From the NCBI GenBank assembly GCA_964387095.1, contig CAYLVH010000011.1, positions 1 through 32,256 of the forward strand: DNA of 32,256 bases. Direction: 5' to 3'. This DNA is from JAJQBJ01 sp964387095 (lineage in GTDB: Bacteria > Bacillota > Clostridia > Oscillospirales > Oscillospiraceae). Shown here in pieces: positions 1 to 7,903 of this stretch (positions are counted from its first letter, which is position 1; each line of letters starts with the position of its first letter). The position numbers and the translations under genes are program-made. Below the pieces are notes generated by a model. The model was not told where the DNA came from. It saw only the letters and a program-made list of their open reading frames with translations, and made no database searches.

Positions 1-711
1 GTCGAAGGGCTTGCCCTTGACGGATTCCAGGGCGTGGCAGACAACGCCGGGACCGGAAACCCCCACATTGATGACCGTCTCCGCCTCCCCAACGCCGTGG
101 AACGCCCCGGCCATGAAGGGGTTGTCCTCCACAGCGTTGCAGAACACCACCAGCTTGGCGCAGCCGAAGCCGTCACTGTCAGCCGTCAGGCGGGCGGTCT
201 CCTTGATGGTCCGGCCCATCAGCTTCACCGCGTCCATATTGACACCGGCCCGGGTGGAGCCGATGTTGACGGAGGAGCACACCAGGTCGGTGGCGGCCAG
301 GGCCTGGGGGATGGAGGCGATCAGCCGCCGGTCCCCAATGGTCATCCCCTTCTGCACCAGGGCGGAATATCCGCCGATAAAATTGACGCCGGTGTTCTTG
401 GCCGCACGGTCCAGGGCCTGGGCAAAGCAGACATAATCGCTGGTCTCGCTGGCCCCCGCCACCAGGGCCATGGGGGTGACGGAGATCCGCTTGTTGACGA
501 TGGGAATCCCATATTCCCGCTGGATTGCCTCGCCGGTTTCCACCAGCTTCTCGGCTCTCAGGGTGATCTTGTCATAGATTTTTTGGCAGGCAATCTTGGG
601 GTCCGGATCACAGCAGGACAGCAGGGAAATCCCCATGGTGATGGTGCGGATATCCAAATGCTGCTGGCTGATCATCTCAATGGTCTGCAAGATTTCGGAA
701 TTGGAAAGCAT
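1..711 (-). CDS. PFL family protein (DUF711/UPF0210), partial
   Basis: The reading frame starts at ATG 711 and stays open to the left edge, so only the N-terminal 237 residues are present of a family usually about 450 residues long. The N-terminus (MLSNSEILQTIEMI) and the conserved stretches around TMGISLLSC, NKRISVTP and GVNFIGGYSALVQKG are typical of the DUF711/PFL family, which is distantly related to pyruvate formate-lyase-like folds. The family has no firmly assigned reaction. A GGAGG lies about 10 bases before the ATG. It sits 18 bases downstream of an ACT-domain gene, and this pair is conserved in many Firmicutes, so the two are probably one operon with a linked, ligand-controlled role (inference). 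Confidence 0.9.
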   Translation of the reverse strand, partial: MLSNSEILQTIEMISQQHLDIRTITMGISLLSCCDPDPKIACQKIYDKITLRAEKLVETGEAIQREYGIPIVNKRISVTPMALVAGASETSDYVCFAQALDRAAKNTGVNFIGGYSALVQKGMTIGDRRLIASIPQALAATDLVCSSVNIGSTRAGVNMDAVKLMGRTIKETARLTADSDGFGCAKLVVFCNAVEDNPFMAGAFHGVGEAETVINVGVSGPGVVCHALESVKGKPFD

Positions 712-729
712 AGCTCTGGAGCCTCCTAC

Positions 730-999
730 TCAAATGCGGTGCATGGCGTTGAAGATTTCTTCCCGCTGTACGTGGATGGCCATCTGCATCTCCTCCCCGG
801 CCTTCTCCAGGGCGGTGACCAGATCGGCTAAGGGCACCGTGGCGTCCTTTGCGTCCACCAGCATAATCATGGTGAAGTAATCCTGAAGGATGGTCTGGCT
901 GATATCCAGCACGTTGACGCGGTAGCTGCTGAGCAGCTGGCAGACGGAGGCGATAATCCCGACCCGGTCTTTCCCAACGACAGAAACAATGGCTCTCAT
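730..999 (-). CDS. ACT domain-containing protein (UPF0237)
   Basis: This encodes an 89-residue protein made of a single ACT domain: beta strand MRAIVSVVGKD, helix, then VNVLDISQTI and YFTMIMLVDA. ACT domains bind small ligands, usually amino acids, and control a partner enzyme. ATG 999 was chosen over an upstream ATG at 1038 because AAGGAG lies 8 bases before it and the protein then begins exactly at the first ACT strand, at the usual family length. It precedes the PFL/DUF711 gene on the same strand. The upstream gap (1000-1088) holds an AT-rich stretch (TATATAAT-like, around 1066-1078 in plus coordinates) that could be a -10 box and a palindromic repeat in the presumed 5' UTR. Confidence 0.92.
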   Translation of the reverse strand: MRAIVSVVGKDRVGIIASVCQLLSSYRVNVLDISQTILQDYFTMIMLVDAKDATVPLADLVTALEKAGEEMQMAIHVQREEIFNAMHRI

Positions 1000-1024
1000 G
1001 GCAATTCTCCTTATAGTTTGATAT

Positions 1025-1048
1025 TCTCGAAAATGCAAGCATTTTCTC
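1025..1048. repeat. 24-bp palindromic repeat, copy 1
   Basis: The core GAAAATGC-AA-GCATTTTC is a perfect inverted repeat flanked by TCTC on both sides. All 24 bases occur again, identically and in the same orientation, at 21244-21267. Here it lies in the presumed 5' UTR of the ACT/PFL operon, 26 bases upstream of the ACT start codon. Its function is unknown. Confidence 0.8.
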
Positions 1049-1088
1049 CACAGACGACAGACTTTATATTATATAATGTTAGAAGGTC

Positions 1089-1664
1089 TCATTCCAGCTC
1101 GTCCAGGGTCAGCTCAAAGCTGGGCAGGAAATGCTCAAAGAAGTAGTCCAGCGCCGGGAAGCGCTGCCCCTGAAGGGTCTCCCAGGTCTGTTCCTTGGCC
1201 TTCCGGAACTCCGCGTTCCCCGCCTTGACCTCTTCTACACATTTTAAATAAGCGGCCAGCTTATCCGCCGCCTTTACAATCCGGTGGATATCCTCATCCG
1301 GGGAGATCAGCAGATCTTCAAAATCCCCCCGCAGGTCCTCCGGCAGCATGGAGAGCAGTTTCCGCTCCGCCATGTGCTCCACGTCCTGATAGGCGTCCCG
1401 CAGCTGGGAATTATAATACTTGATGGGCGTGGGCATATCGCCGGTGATGATCTCCGTGGCGTCGTGGTACAGGGCCGCCAGCGCCACCTGCCCCACGTCC
1501 ACCTGCCCGCCGTAATAGCGGTTTTCAAGGACGGCCAGGCAGTGCGCCAGCACCGCCACCATGTGGGAGTGCTCCTGAATATTCTCCGTATTCGTGTTCC
1601 GCATTAGGGACCAGCGGTCGATGTACTTCATCCGGGAAACCAGCGCAAAGAAGGAATAGCTCAT
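1089..1664 (-). CDS. yfbR: HD-domain 5'-deoxynucleotidase, YfbR-like
   Basis: This 191-residue HD-superfamily phosphohydrolase closely matches the size of E. coli YfbR (199 residues), which removes the phosphate from deoxyribonucleoside 5'-monophosphates. The metal ligands are visible: H32 (in EHSH), H67-D68 (LYHDATE) and D134 (KAADKLAAY). The YfbR substrate-pocket residues R17-W18 (IDRWSLM) are also present, which separates it from generic HD hydrolases. The start ATG 1664 follows a purine-rich AAGGGGGGAGAGG. It has its own promoter-like sequence (1706-1734) and is transcribed toward the ACT/PFL pair, with a 90-base gap. Role: cytosolic dNMP turnover and nucleotide-pool control. The product call is confident; the substrate range is inferred from the family. 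Confidence 0.9.
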   Translation of the reverse strand: MSYSFFALVSRMKYIDRWSLMRNTNTENIQEHSHMVAVLAHCLAVLENRYYGGQVDVGQVALAALYHDATEIITGDMPTPIKYYNSQLRDAYQDVEHMAERKLLSMLPEDLRGDFEDLLISPDEDIHRIVKAADKLAAYLKCVEEVKAGNAEFRKAKEQTWETLQGQRFPALDYFFEHFLPSFELTLDELE

Positions 1665-1705
1665 CCTCTCCCCCCTTCCAAAAATCGAGTTTTATTTATT
1701 TTATA

Positions 1706-1734
1706 ATGATATCATGGGCGGGGCAAATTGTAAA
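1706..1734 (-). promoter_or_regulatory. Sigma-A-type promoter for the yfbR-like gene
   Basis: On the minus strand this reads TTTACA, a 17-base spacer, then TATCAT. It is about 40 bases upstream of the yfbR-like start codon. Five of six -35 bases match consensus. Confidence 0.6.
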
Positions 1735-1801
1735 CTTGCTTTTTTCACCGAACCTTCCCTTTTTTCAGATTAAGGCTTTTCAAGTTCTCTTGCCATTGTT
1801 C

Positions 1802-1830
1802 TTGCATCCTTGCCTATTTTATGCTAATAT
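1802..1830 (+). promoter_or_regulatory. Sigma-A-type promoter with extended -10 for the helicase operon
   Basis: TTGCAT (1802-1807), a 17-base spacer and TAATAT (1825-1830) preceded by TGC, an extended -10. Transcription would begin near 1837, giving a 5' UTR of about 128 bases before ATG 1965. The 300-base gap 1665-1964 holds this promoter, the divergent yfbR promoter and a hairpin at 1890-1919. Confidence 0.65.
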
Positions 1831-1889
1831 GTCTCAATAGGATTTTTGACTTAATGCGATTGAAGGTTGCGGCTTAAAAACAGATCGCT

Positions 1890-1919
1890 GAGCAATCGGC
1901 CACCGCGGCCGTTTTGCTC
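1890..1919 (+). promoter_or_regulatory. Strong hairpin in the helicase 5' UTR
   Basis: GAGCAA (1890-1895) pairs with TTGCTC (1914-1919), and CGGCC (1897-1901) pairs with GGCCG (1907-1911), leaving a 5-base loop and a small internal loop. No U-run follows, so it is not a simple terminator. It lies 45 bases before the helicase start and could be an mRNA-structure control element. Confidence 0.55.
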
Positions 1920-1964
1920 GTTGGAACCTCAAAGCAGGCCGCATTCGAAAGGATCACAAAATCA

Positions 1965-3152
1965 ATGGAAATTAACGGAATAGAAGTAAATATAGAAGTT
2001 CGCTACGCCGACCTGAACCTCTCCCCTGAGATCATGCAGGCCATGGCTGACAGGGGCTATGAGGTAGCAACCGAGGTACAGGGCGGCGCCATCCCCTATT
2101 TTATGGACTGGCAGGACGTGGTGGTAAAGGCTCCCACCGGCACCGGCAAGACCTTCGCCTTCGGCATCCCCATGGTGGAGCACACCGACCCTGAAAGCAC
2201 CCAAGTACAAGGCCTGATTCTGGCTCCCACCCGGGAACTGGCCATCCAAATCCGGGACGAGCTGCGCCTGCTCTGCTCCCACAAGGAGGGCGTCCGTGTG
2301 GTCTGCCTCTATGGCGGCCAGCCCATCGACAAGCAGATCACCCAGCTGAAAAAGAAGCCCCAGCTGATCGTGGCAACCCCCGGTCGCCTCCGGGACCATC
2401 TGAAACGCCACACCGTCAAGCTGGACAAGGTGGAGACCGTGGTGCTGGATGAGGCCGACCGGATGCTGGACATGGGCTTTATTCAGGAGGTCACGCATAT
2501 TTTGGACCTGATGCCCCAGAGGAAAAATCTCGGCCTCTTCTCCGCCACCATCTCCCGGGAGGTCATGGATATTTCCTGGATCTATCAGCGCGATCCCGTG
2601 GAGATCACCGTCCGCCCTGTGGAAAACAGCAAGCCCGACATTCAGCAGTACCGGGTGGACCTGGACGGGCGGGAACAAAAGCCGGATACCCTGGTGGCCC
2701 TCCTCTTCGCCGGCAACTACGAGCGGTCCATCGCCTTCTGCAACACCAAAAACATGGCTGACCGCCTGGCCGCCATGCTCCAGATGCAGGGCGTTTCCTG
2801 CGAGGCCATCCACGGCGACATCTCCCAGAGTCTCCGGGAACGCACCCTGAAGCGCTTCCGCCAGGGCAAGCTCCAGGTGCTGGTGGCCACGGATGTGGCT
2901 GCCCGGGGGCTGGACATCGACGATGTGGATGTGGTCTTCAACTACGATGTCCCCGAGGAGCAGGAATATTATATCCACCGCATCGGCCGCACCGGCCGGG
3001 CCAAAAAGCACGGCGTTTCCTACACACTGGTGGCGAATATCACCGAGGGAATCCGTATGGACGAGATCGCCGCCAACACCGGCTCCCATATCCAGACGCT
3101 GAAATATGACCCCGACGGCTGCCTGATGCTGCTGGAGGAGGAACAGGCCTGA
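1965..3152 (+). CDS. DEAD-box ATP-dependent RNA helicase
   Basis: This 395-residue protein carries the full set of DEAD-box motifs: Q-motif Gln39, motif I APTGTGKT (56-63), PTRELA (88-93), TPGR (138-141), DEAD (162-165), SAT (193-195), then ARGLD and HRIGRTGR in the second RecA domain. Such enzymes unwind short RNA duplexes in ribosome assembly or mRNA decay. It ends soon after the helicase core with no long basic tail, so it is a short CshA/DeaD-like form. ATG 1965 was preferred over the in-frame TTG at 1914 because the TTG lies inside the 3' arm of the 1890-1919 hairpin and has no good ribosome site, whereas GAAAGGA precedes 1965. The DUF2156 gene follows 27 bases later, probably in one operon. 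Confidence 0.95.
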   Translation: MEINGIEVNIEVRYADLNLSPEIMQAMADRGYEVATEVQGGAIPYFMDWQDVVVKAPTGTGKTFAFGIPMVEHTDPESTQVQGLILAPTRELAIQIRDELRLLCSHKEGVRVVCLYGGQPIDKQITQLKKKPQLIVATPGRLRDHLKRHTVKLDKVETVVLDEADRMLDMGFIQEVTHILDLMPQRKNLGLFSATISREVMDISWIYQRDPVEITVRPVENSKPDIQQYRVDLDGREQKPDTLVALLFAGNYERSIAFCNTKNMADRLAAMLQMQGVSCEAIHGDISQSLRERTLKRFRQGKLQVLVATDVAARGLDIDDVDVVFNYDVPEEQEYYIHRIGRTGRAKKHGVSYTLVANITEGIRMDEIAANTGSHIQTLKYDPDGCLMLLEEEQA

Positions 3153-3179
3153 GGCCACCCAAAGGACAGGAGATTCTTT

Positions 3180-4094
3180 ATGATTGATTTCAAAACTCCG
3201 GAGCTGTCTGACCGCCCCTGGGTAGATGAATTATTTTTCGCCAAAAACAACCGGGGCTGCGAGTATTCCTTCACCAATCTCTTCTGCTGGAAAAACGCCT
3301 ATCACCAGGAGGTGGCCCGGGTCAATGACTATGTGGTCCAGCGCCTCTCCGGTTCCATCGGCGTCTCTTACCCCTTCCCTGTGGGCAGAGGGGCACTAAA
3401 ACCCGTTTTAGACGCCATTGCAGACGACGCCCGGGAGCGGGGGGATCAGCTGAAGCTGATCTGCGTCACCCCGGCGGATATTCAGACCCTTGAGGACATC
3501 TACCCCGGCTGCTTCACCTACACCACCGACCGCTTTGGCTTTGACTACCTTTACGACATCAACCGGCTGGCGGACCTGAAGGGGAAAAAGCTCCACGGCA
3601 AACGCAATCACATCCACCGCTTTGAGGAGAACTATCCGGACTGGACCGCCCAGGAGATCACCCCGGACAATCTGTCCGAATGTCTGGAGATGGATATGGA
3701 GTGGTACCGTTTGAACCGCCCCGAAACCTCAGACAACGCGGCGGAGTCGCTGGACGCCGACGGCGTGGCCGTGCGACTGGCCATCCAGCACTTCACGGAG
3801 CTGGCCCTGGAAGGCATCTTGATCCGGGCCGGTGGGAAAGTCATCGCCTTCACCATGGGCCGCAAGCAGAGTATGGACACCTTCGACATCAACTTCGAGA
3901 AGGCCTTCGGCCATATCCAGGGCGCCTACCCCATCGTCAACCGGGAGTTCGCCCGCCGGATCCGGGAGCACCATCCGGAAATTGCCTACCTGAACCGGGA
4001 GGATGACATGGGCATCGAGGGCCTGCGGAAGGCAAAGGAATCCTATTACCCCGACCTGATGGTAGAAAAACACAGCGCCGTCCGGAAGGGCTGA
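3180..4094 (+). CDS. DUF2156 (phosphatidylglycerol lysyltransferase C-terminal-like) protein
   Basis: This 304-residue protein matches the DUF2156 family, a tandem GNAT-like fold related to the catalytic C-terminal domain of MprF/LysX. Recognisable parts are FTNLFCWKNAY near residue 37, KLHGKRNHIHRFEE near 137-150 and DINFEKAFGHIQGAYPIVN near 235-253, ending in the family-typical YLNREDDMGIEGLRKAKESY. There are no transmembrane segments, so it is a soluble stand-alone domain rather than a full MprF flippase. AGGAG precedes ATG 3180 at good spacing. It probably transfers an acyl or aminoacyl group, but the substrate cannot be read from the sequence. It shares an operon with the helicase upstream, with no obvious functional link. 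Confidence 0.88.
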   Translation: MIDFKTPELSDRPWVDELFFAKNNRGCEYSFTNLFCWKNAYHQEVARVNDYVVQRLSGSIGVSYPFPVGRGALKPVLDAIADDARERGDQLKLICVTPADIQTLEDIYPGCFTYTTDRFGFDYLYDINRLADLKGKKLHGKRNHIHRFEENYPDWTAQEITPDNLSECLEMDMEWYRLNRPETSDNAAESLDADGVAVRLAIQHFTELALEGILIRAGGKVIAFTMGRKQSMDTFDINFEKAFGHIQGAYPIVNREFARRIREHHPEIAYLNREDDMGIEGLRKAKESYYPDLMVEKHSAVRKG

Positions 4095-4162
4095 GGGCCT
4101 TCCGGCAAGGCTCTTCCCCTGCATTTTCTCCAAATTTTTACCATTGGTTCTCATTTTTTGTA

Positions 4163-4191
4163 TTGCATTTTGTGCAAATAGAATTTATAAT
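4163..4191 (+). promoter_or_regulatory. Promoter with a possible operator for the ABC importer operon
   Basis: TTGCAT (4163-4168), a 17-base spacer and a perfect TATAAT (4186-4191). An inverted repeat TTGCA-N5-TGCAA (4163-4177) overlaps the -35 box and could be an operator. A second TATAAT (4198-4203) has no matching -35. The motif TTGCATTTTG..CAAA..TAGAAT is echoed upstream of mgtE at 17503. Confidence 0.7.
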
Positions 4192-4258
4192 AATAGCTAT
4201 AATATACGGACTTTATTTCCGTAAAATAAGAAATGGCTACTAGAAAAGGAATTGAGGG

Positions 4259-5803
4259 GTGTTTTGTTTGAAAGACGGTAAGACTTTTGTCGAGCTCAAA
4301 GGGATCGTCAAACTGTTCCCCGGCGTCAGAGCTTTGGGCGGCGTCTCTTTCGATATCCGGGAGGGCGAAGTCCATTCTCTGTGCGGCGAAAATGGTGCCG
4401 GCAAATCCACGTTGATCAAAGTTATGACCGGCGCCCATCAGCGTGACGCCGGTCAATACCTAATTGATGGCGAAGAAGTGAACTTTAAGAGCACCCAGGA
4501 AGCAATCGCAAAAGGTGTTTCTTGTGTGTATCAGGAGCTGTCCATTGCTCCCCAGATGGACGTGGCACACAACCTATTCATCGGCAACCTGCCCATGAAG
4601 GGCGGCCTGGTGGACCACAAGGCCCTGTATGCCAAGACGGAGGAGATCTTGGTGGAATTGGAAATGTACGTTTCCCCCAAGGCCATCGCCGGTGACCTGT
4701 CCGTGGGCCAGCAGCAGATGATCGAGATCGGCCGCGCGTTGACCCGCAACGCCCGCCTGATCATCATGGACGAACCTTCCTCCTCCCTGTCTGAGGCAGA
4801 GACCGATACGCTGTTCCGCATTATTAAGAAGCTGACGGACAAAAACATCGCAGTCGTGTACATCAGCCACAAGCTGGACGAGGTCATGTACTTATCCGAC
4901 CGGATCACCGTTATCCGTGACGGCGAGAATATCTGCACCACAGACAAGGACACCACTACCCAGGACGAATTGATCACCCACATGATCGGACGCCCGCTGG
5001 AGAAGCAGTATCCGGAAAAGACCGGCCGCTCTCAGGGCGAGGTCATTCTGGATGTCAAGAACCTGTCCGGCGGCGTATTTGAAAATGTGTCCTTCCAGGT
5101 CCACGCCGGCGAGGTCGTTGGCTTCTTCGGTCTGGTGGGCGCCGGCCGTTCCGAAATCATGCGGGCCATCTTTGGCGTTGACAAAATCAAGGGCGGGGCT
5201 GTCTCCATGAACGGCAAGACGCTGAAGGGTGGCAATCCCGCCACAGCCATCCAGGCTGGCATCGGCTTCTGTACCGAGGACCGTAAGAAGGAGGGTCTGG
5301 CCCTGCGCCTATCCATCCTGCTGAACTCCACCATCGTGAAGCTGCCTCAGCTGTCCAACTTTGGTGTCATCAATAAGTCCAAACAGCGGGCTGACGCCGA
5401 AGAATATATCACCGCCATGCGCACCAAGACGCCTTCCATCACCCAGCTGGTGGGCAACCTCTCCGGTGGCAACCAGCAGAAGGTGGTCCTGGCCAAGTGG
5501 CTGACCATGAATCCCAAGCTGCTGATTGTGGATGAGCCTACCCGGGGCATCGACGTTGGCTCCAAGGCCGAGATCTACGAGATCATCAACGATCTGGCTA
5601 AGAGCGGCATGGCCATCATTGTGGTCTCCTCTGAGATTGAAGAAATTTTGGGCGTCTGTGATTCCGTAATCACCATTTTCGAGGGTCAAAAGACTGCGCA
5701 GCTGCCTATCACACCGGAACTGTCCAGTAAGACGGTTTTGGCCTGCTCCATCGGCAAGCAGGACGTCATCGACGCAGTTACGAAAGGAGGCGCCTCCGCA
5801 TGA
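4259..5803 (+). CDS. Sugar-type ABC transporter ATP-binding protein (RbsA/MglA/LsrA-like)
   Basis: This protein has two fused nucleotide-binding domains in 514 residues, the standard RbsA/MglA architecture. The first domain has Walker A GENGAGKST (43-51), signature LSVGQQQ and Walker B LIIMDEPSSSL. The second has a degenerate Walker A (GLVGAGRSE), signature LSGGNQQK and Walker B LLIVDEPTRGID; a degenerate second Walker A is normal for this family. The start is GTG 4259 (AAAAGGA 8 bases upstream), but TTG 4268, preceded by GAGGGGTG, is equally plausible and would shorten the protein by three residues. It is the first gene of a four-gene operon and overlaps the permease by 4 bases. The substrate cannot be assigned from sequence. 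Confidence 0.95.
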   Translation: MFCLKDGKTFVELKGIVKLFPGVRALGGVSFDIREGEVHSLCGENGAGKSTLIKVMTGAHQRDAGQYLIDGEEVNFKSTQEAIAKGVSCVYQELSIAPQMDVAHNLFIGNLPMKGGLVDHKALYAKTEEILVELEMYVSPKAIAGDLSVGQQQMIEIGRALTRNARLIIMDEPSSSLSEAETDTLFRIIKKLTDKNIAVVYISHKLDEVMYLSDRITVIRDGENICTTDKDTTTQDELITHMIGRPLEKQYPEKTGRSQGEVILDVKNLSGGVFENVSFQVHAGEVVGFFGLVGAGRSEIMRAIFGVDKIKGGAVSMNGKTLKGGNPATAIQAGIGFCTEDRKKEGLALRLSILLNSTIVKLPQLSNFGVINKSKQRADAEEYITAMRTKTPSITQLVGNLSGGNQQKVVLAKWLTMNPKLLIVDEPTRGIDVGSKAEIYEIINDLAKSGMAIIVVSSEIEEILGVCDSVITIFEGQKTAQLPITPELSSKTVLACSIGKQDVIDAVTKGGASA

Positions 5804-6828
5804 GCAATCTGACTCCCACAAAAGATAAAAACAGCTTGGTGAAGAAATTCTTTGGCCTGAACGGCACCTCCGTTTTCATCGCCATGATTGTGGTCATCGT
5901 GCTGCTAGAAATTGTCCTTCAAATTAAGAATATGAGCACCAGCACCGGCCTGATTTTCATCACCCCCTCCAACTTCCTCTCCATCTTCCGCCAGCAGGTC
6001 TACATTGGCATCATCGCCTTCGCCATGACCCTGGTGATGATCACCGGCAACATCGACCTTTCTGTTGGCTATCAGCTCACCTTCTTGGGTTGCGTTTGCG
6101 GCTGGATCATGGTGAACTATAACAACACGGCGGCTGCCGTCTGCTTCACCCTGATTGTCGGCCTGGCCTGCGGCCTGTTCAATGGTGTGTTGGTGGGCTA
6201 TCTGAAGCTGAACGCCTTCATCACCACCCTGGGCAGCAGCTCTATCTTCGCGGCTCTGGCTATGCTGGTTTCCGCCGGCACCGTTCTGGTGATTCCCGCC
6301 AGCGCCTCCTCCTCCTTCCAGTGGTTTGGCAAGGCCCAATTCGGCCCCATCAGCATCCTGGTGGTTTGGTTCGTACTGGTGGCCGTGGTGCTGGCCCTGC
6401 TGCTCTCCCGTACCGTCTTCGGCCATCAACTCTACATGATCGGTTCCAACCCGGTAGCGGCCCGGTTCTCCGGCATCCGCTCCGCCCAGAACATCACCAT
6501 CGCCTACGTCATGGTGGGCCTGGTCTGCGGTCTGGCCGCTGTGGTCACCATGGCCAACGTCGGGAGCGCCAATCCCCAGTCCGCCTCCGGCAAGGAGATG
6601 GAAGTCATCCTCTGCGTGGTTCTGGGCGGCTGCGCTGTCAACGGCGGCAAGGGTTCCGTCTGGGCCACCATCATCGGCGTGCTGTTCTACGGTGTGCTGA
6701 CCTCCGGCTTCACAATGCTGGGCCTCAATGAACAGATGCGTATGATCGCCATGGGCCTGATTATGATTTTCGTCCTGTCTATGGACGCTTTGAAAGGAAA
6801 GGGGGTTAAACTGTGGAAAAGAAAGTAA
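5800..6828 (+). CDS. ABC transporter permease 1 (RbsC/LsrC-like)
   Basis: This is a 342-residue, strongly hydrophobic inner-membrane permease of the branched-chain/ribose (BPD_transp_2) family, with roughly 9-10 membrane segments. The conserved loop ITGNIDLSVGYQ near residues 85-96 and the cytoplasmic coupling motif VLGGCAVNGGKGS near 270-282 are clear. The ATG overlaps the ATPase stop codon (ATGA), a sign of translational coupling. It is followed by a second, different permease that overlaps it by 16 bases. The two-permease arrangement suggests a heterodimeric channel, as in YtfT/YjfF (galactofuranose) or LsrC/LsrD (autoinducer-2) systems. Confidence 0.94.
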   Translation: MSNLTPTKDKNSLVKKFFGLNGTSVFIAMIVVIVLLEIVLQIKNMSTSTGLIFITPSNFLSIFRQQVYIGIIAFAMTLVMITGNIDLSVGYQLTFLGCVCGWIMVNYNNTAAAVCFTLIVGLACGLFNGVLVGYLKLNAFITTLGSSSIFAALAMLVSAGTVLVIPASASSSFQWFGKAQFGPISILVVWFVLVAVVLALLLSRTVFGHQLYMIGSNPVAARFSGIRSAQNITIAYVMVGLVCGLAAVVTMANVGSANPQSASGKEMEVILCVVLGGCAVNGGKGSVWATIIGVLFYGVLTSGFTMLGLNEQMRMIAMGLIMIFVLSMDALKGKGVKLWKRK

Positions 6829-7823
6829 CAATCGACAGCACAGTTGACCGTAAAAAATGGGCTATCCGCCAACTGCGGGACAACAACTCGATCCTCATCC
6901 TGGTGATTTTGTTGCTGGTGGCATTCACCCTGGTCTCCGGATTTCGGACCAGCTTTTATCAGGCCATCCTGACCTCCGCCGAATACGGCCTGGTGGCATT
7001 GGGCCTGGGCATCATTATGATGACGGGGAACATCGATCTGTCCCTGGGCTATATGGCCGCAAGCTGCGGCGTCACCATGGTTACGGTGTTTAACGCCCTC
7101 TATACCTCCACCGCCAACGTGCCCCTGAGCCTGGGCATCTCCGTGCTGGTGGCCCTGATCCTGGGCGGAATTCTGGGATGTTTCAACGGCTTCATCATCA
7201 CCAAGGTCGGCATCTCTCCCCTAATTGCCACCATCGCAACCAACTATGTCTTTAACGGCTATGTCCTCCAGTTTGCCTCCTCCTCTTATTCTCCCACCGA
7301 CCGCACCCTGGTTCAGGGCATCGGCACCACTAGGCTTTTTGGCATAAGGTGGTTCACCCCTATGCTGATCATCTTTTTAGTGCTCATTGTGCTGGTCGCC
7401 CTGTGGATGTATAAGACCCGGTTCGGCAATTCCATCAAGCTGGTGGGCGACAACTCCGAGGCCGCCCAGTTCGCTGGCATTAACTCCAATTGGGTGGTAT
7501 TTGTCTCCTATGTGATGGCCGGCGTGTTGGCTGGTCTCTGCGGCTTCCTGATGGTGAGCTACACCGGCGCGGCCGTCTACACCCAGGGCGCCACCCTCGC
7601 CACCCTGCCCATCTCCTGCTGCATCATCGGCGGCATCAAGATGACCGGCGGCAAGGGCACCGCCATCCACATCCTCCTGGGCGTCCTGATTATGCGGATC
7701 ATCAGCCAGATCATGAGCGCCCTTCACCTGAATACCGCCATGGTAAACCTAGTGACCGGTGCCCTGCTGATCGTCATTCTGCTGGTGGACCGCTTCACCA
7801 GAGCCAATAAGGCGGATGATTAA
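6813..7823 (+). CDS. ABC transporter permease 2 (RbsC/LsrD-like)
   Basis: This is a 336-residue permease of the same family as its upstream neighbour but clearly diverged from it. It has MMTGNIDLSLGYMAAS near residues 69-84 and IIGGIKMTGGKGT near 272-284, the same two landmarks as permease 1. The start is GTG 6813, preceded by GGAAAGGGGG inside the end of permease 1. A charged N-terminus of about 30 residues precedes the first membrane segment. It would pair with permease 1 to form the channel. A hairpin (7835-7857) separates it from the binding-protein gene. Confidence 0.93.
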   Translation: MEKKVTIDSTVDRKKWAIRQLRDNNSILILVILLLVAFTLVSGFRTSFYQAILTSAEYGLVALGLGIIMMTGNIDLSLGYMAASCGVTMVTVFNALYTSTANVPLSLGISVLVALILGGILGCFNGFIITKVGISPLIATIATNYVFNGYVLQFASSSYSPTDRTLVQGIGTTRLFGIRWFTPMLIIFLVLIVLVALWMYKTRFGNSIKLVGDNSEAAQFAGINSNWVVFVSYVMAGVLAGLCGFLMVSYTGAAVYTQGATLATLPISCCIIGGIKMTGGKGTAIHILLGVLIMRIISQIMSALHLNTAMVNLVTGALLIVILLVDRFTRANKADD

Positions 7824-7834
7824 TCTCTTCTGTT

Positions 7835-7857
7835 GATACCCTCTGAAAAGAGGTATC
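7835..7857 (+). other. Intercistronic hairpin between permease and binding-protein genes
   Basis: GATAC (7835-7839) pairs with GTATC (7853-7857) and CTCT with AGAG around a GAAA tetraloop, with one bulged C. No U-run follows. Such hairpins before a binding-protein gene often stabilise its mRNA and raise its output relative to the membrane genes (inference). Confidence 0.6.
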
Positions 7858-7903
7858 ATATATACGCATAACCTAAGCACAATAAGAAAGGATGAAATGT
7901 ATC

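Noticed and set aside
1914..1964. Extended N-terminus of the DEAD-box helicase from TTG 1914
   Set aside because: The TTG is buried in a hairpin arm, lacks a ribosome site, and the extra residues are not part of the family fold.
1962..3158. A 398-codon frame antisense to the DEAD-box helicase
   Set aside because: Antisense shadow of an intact helicase with all motifs.
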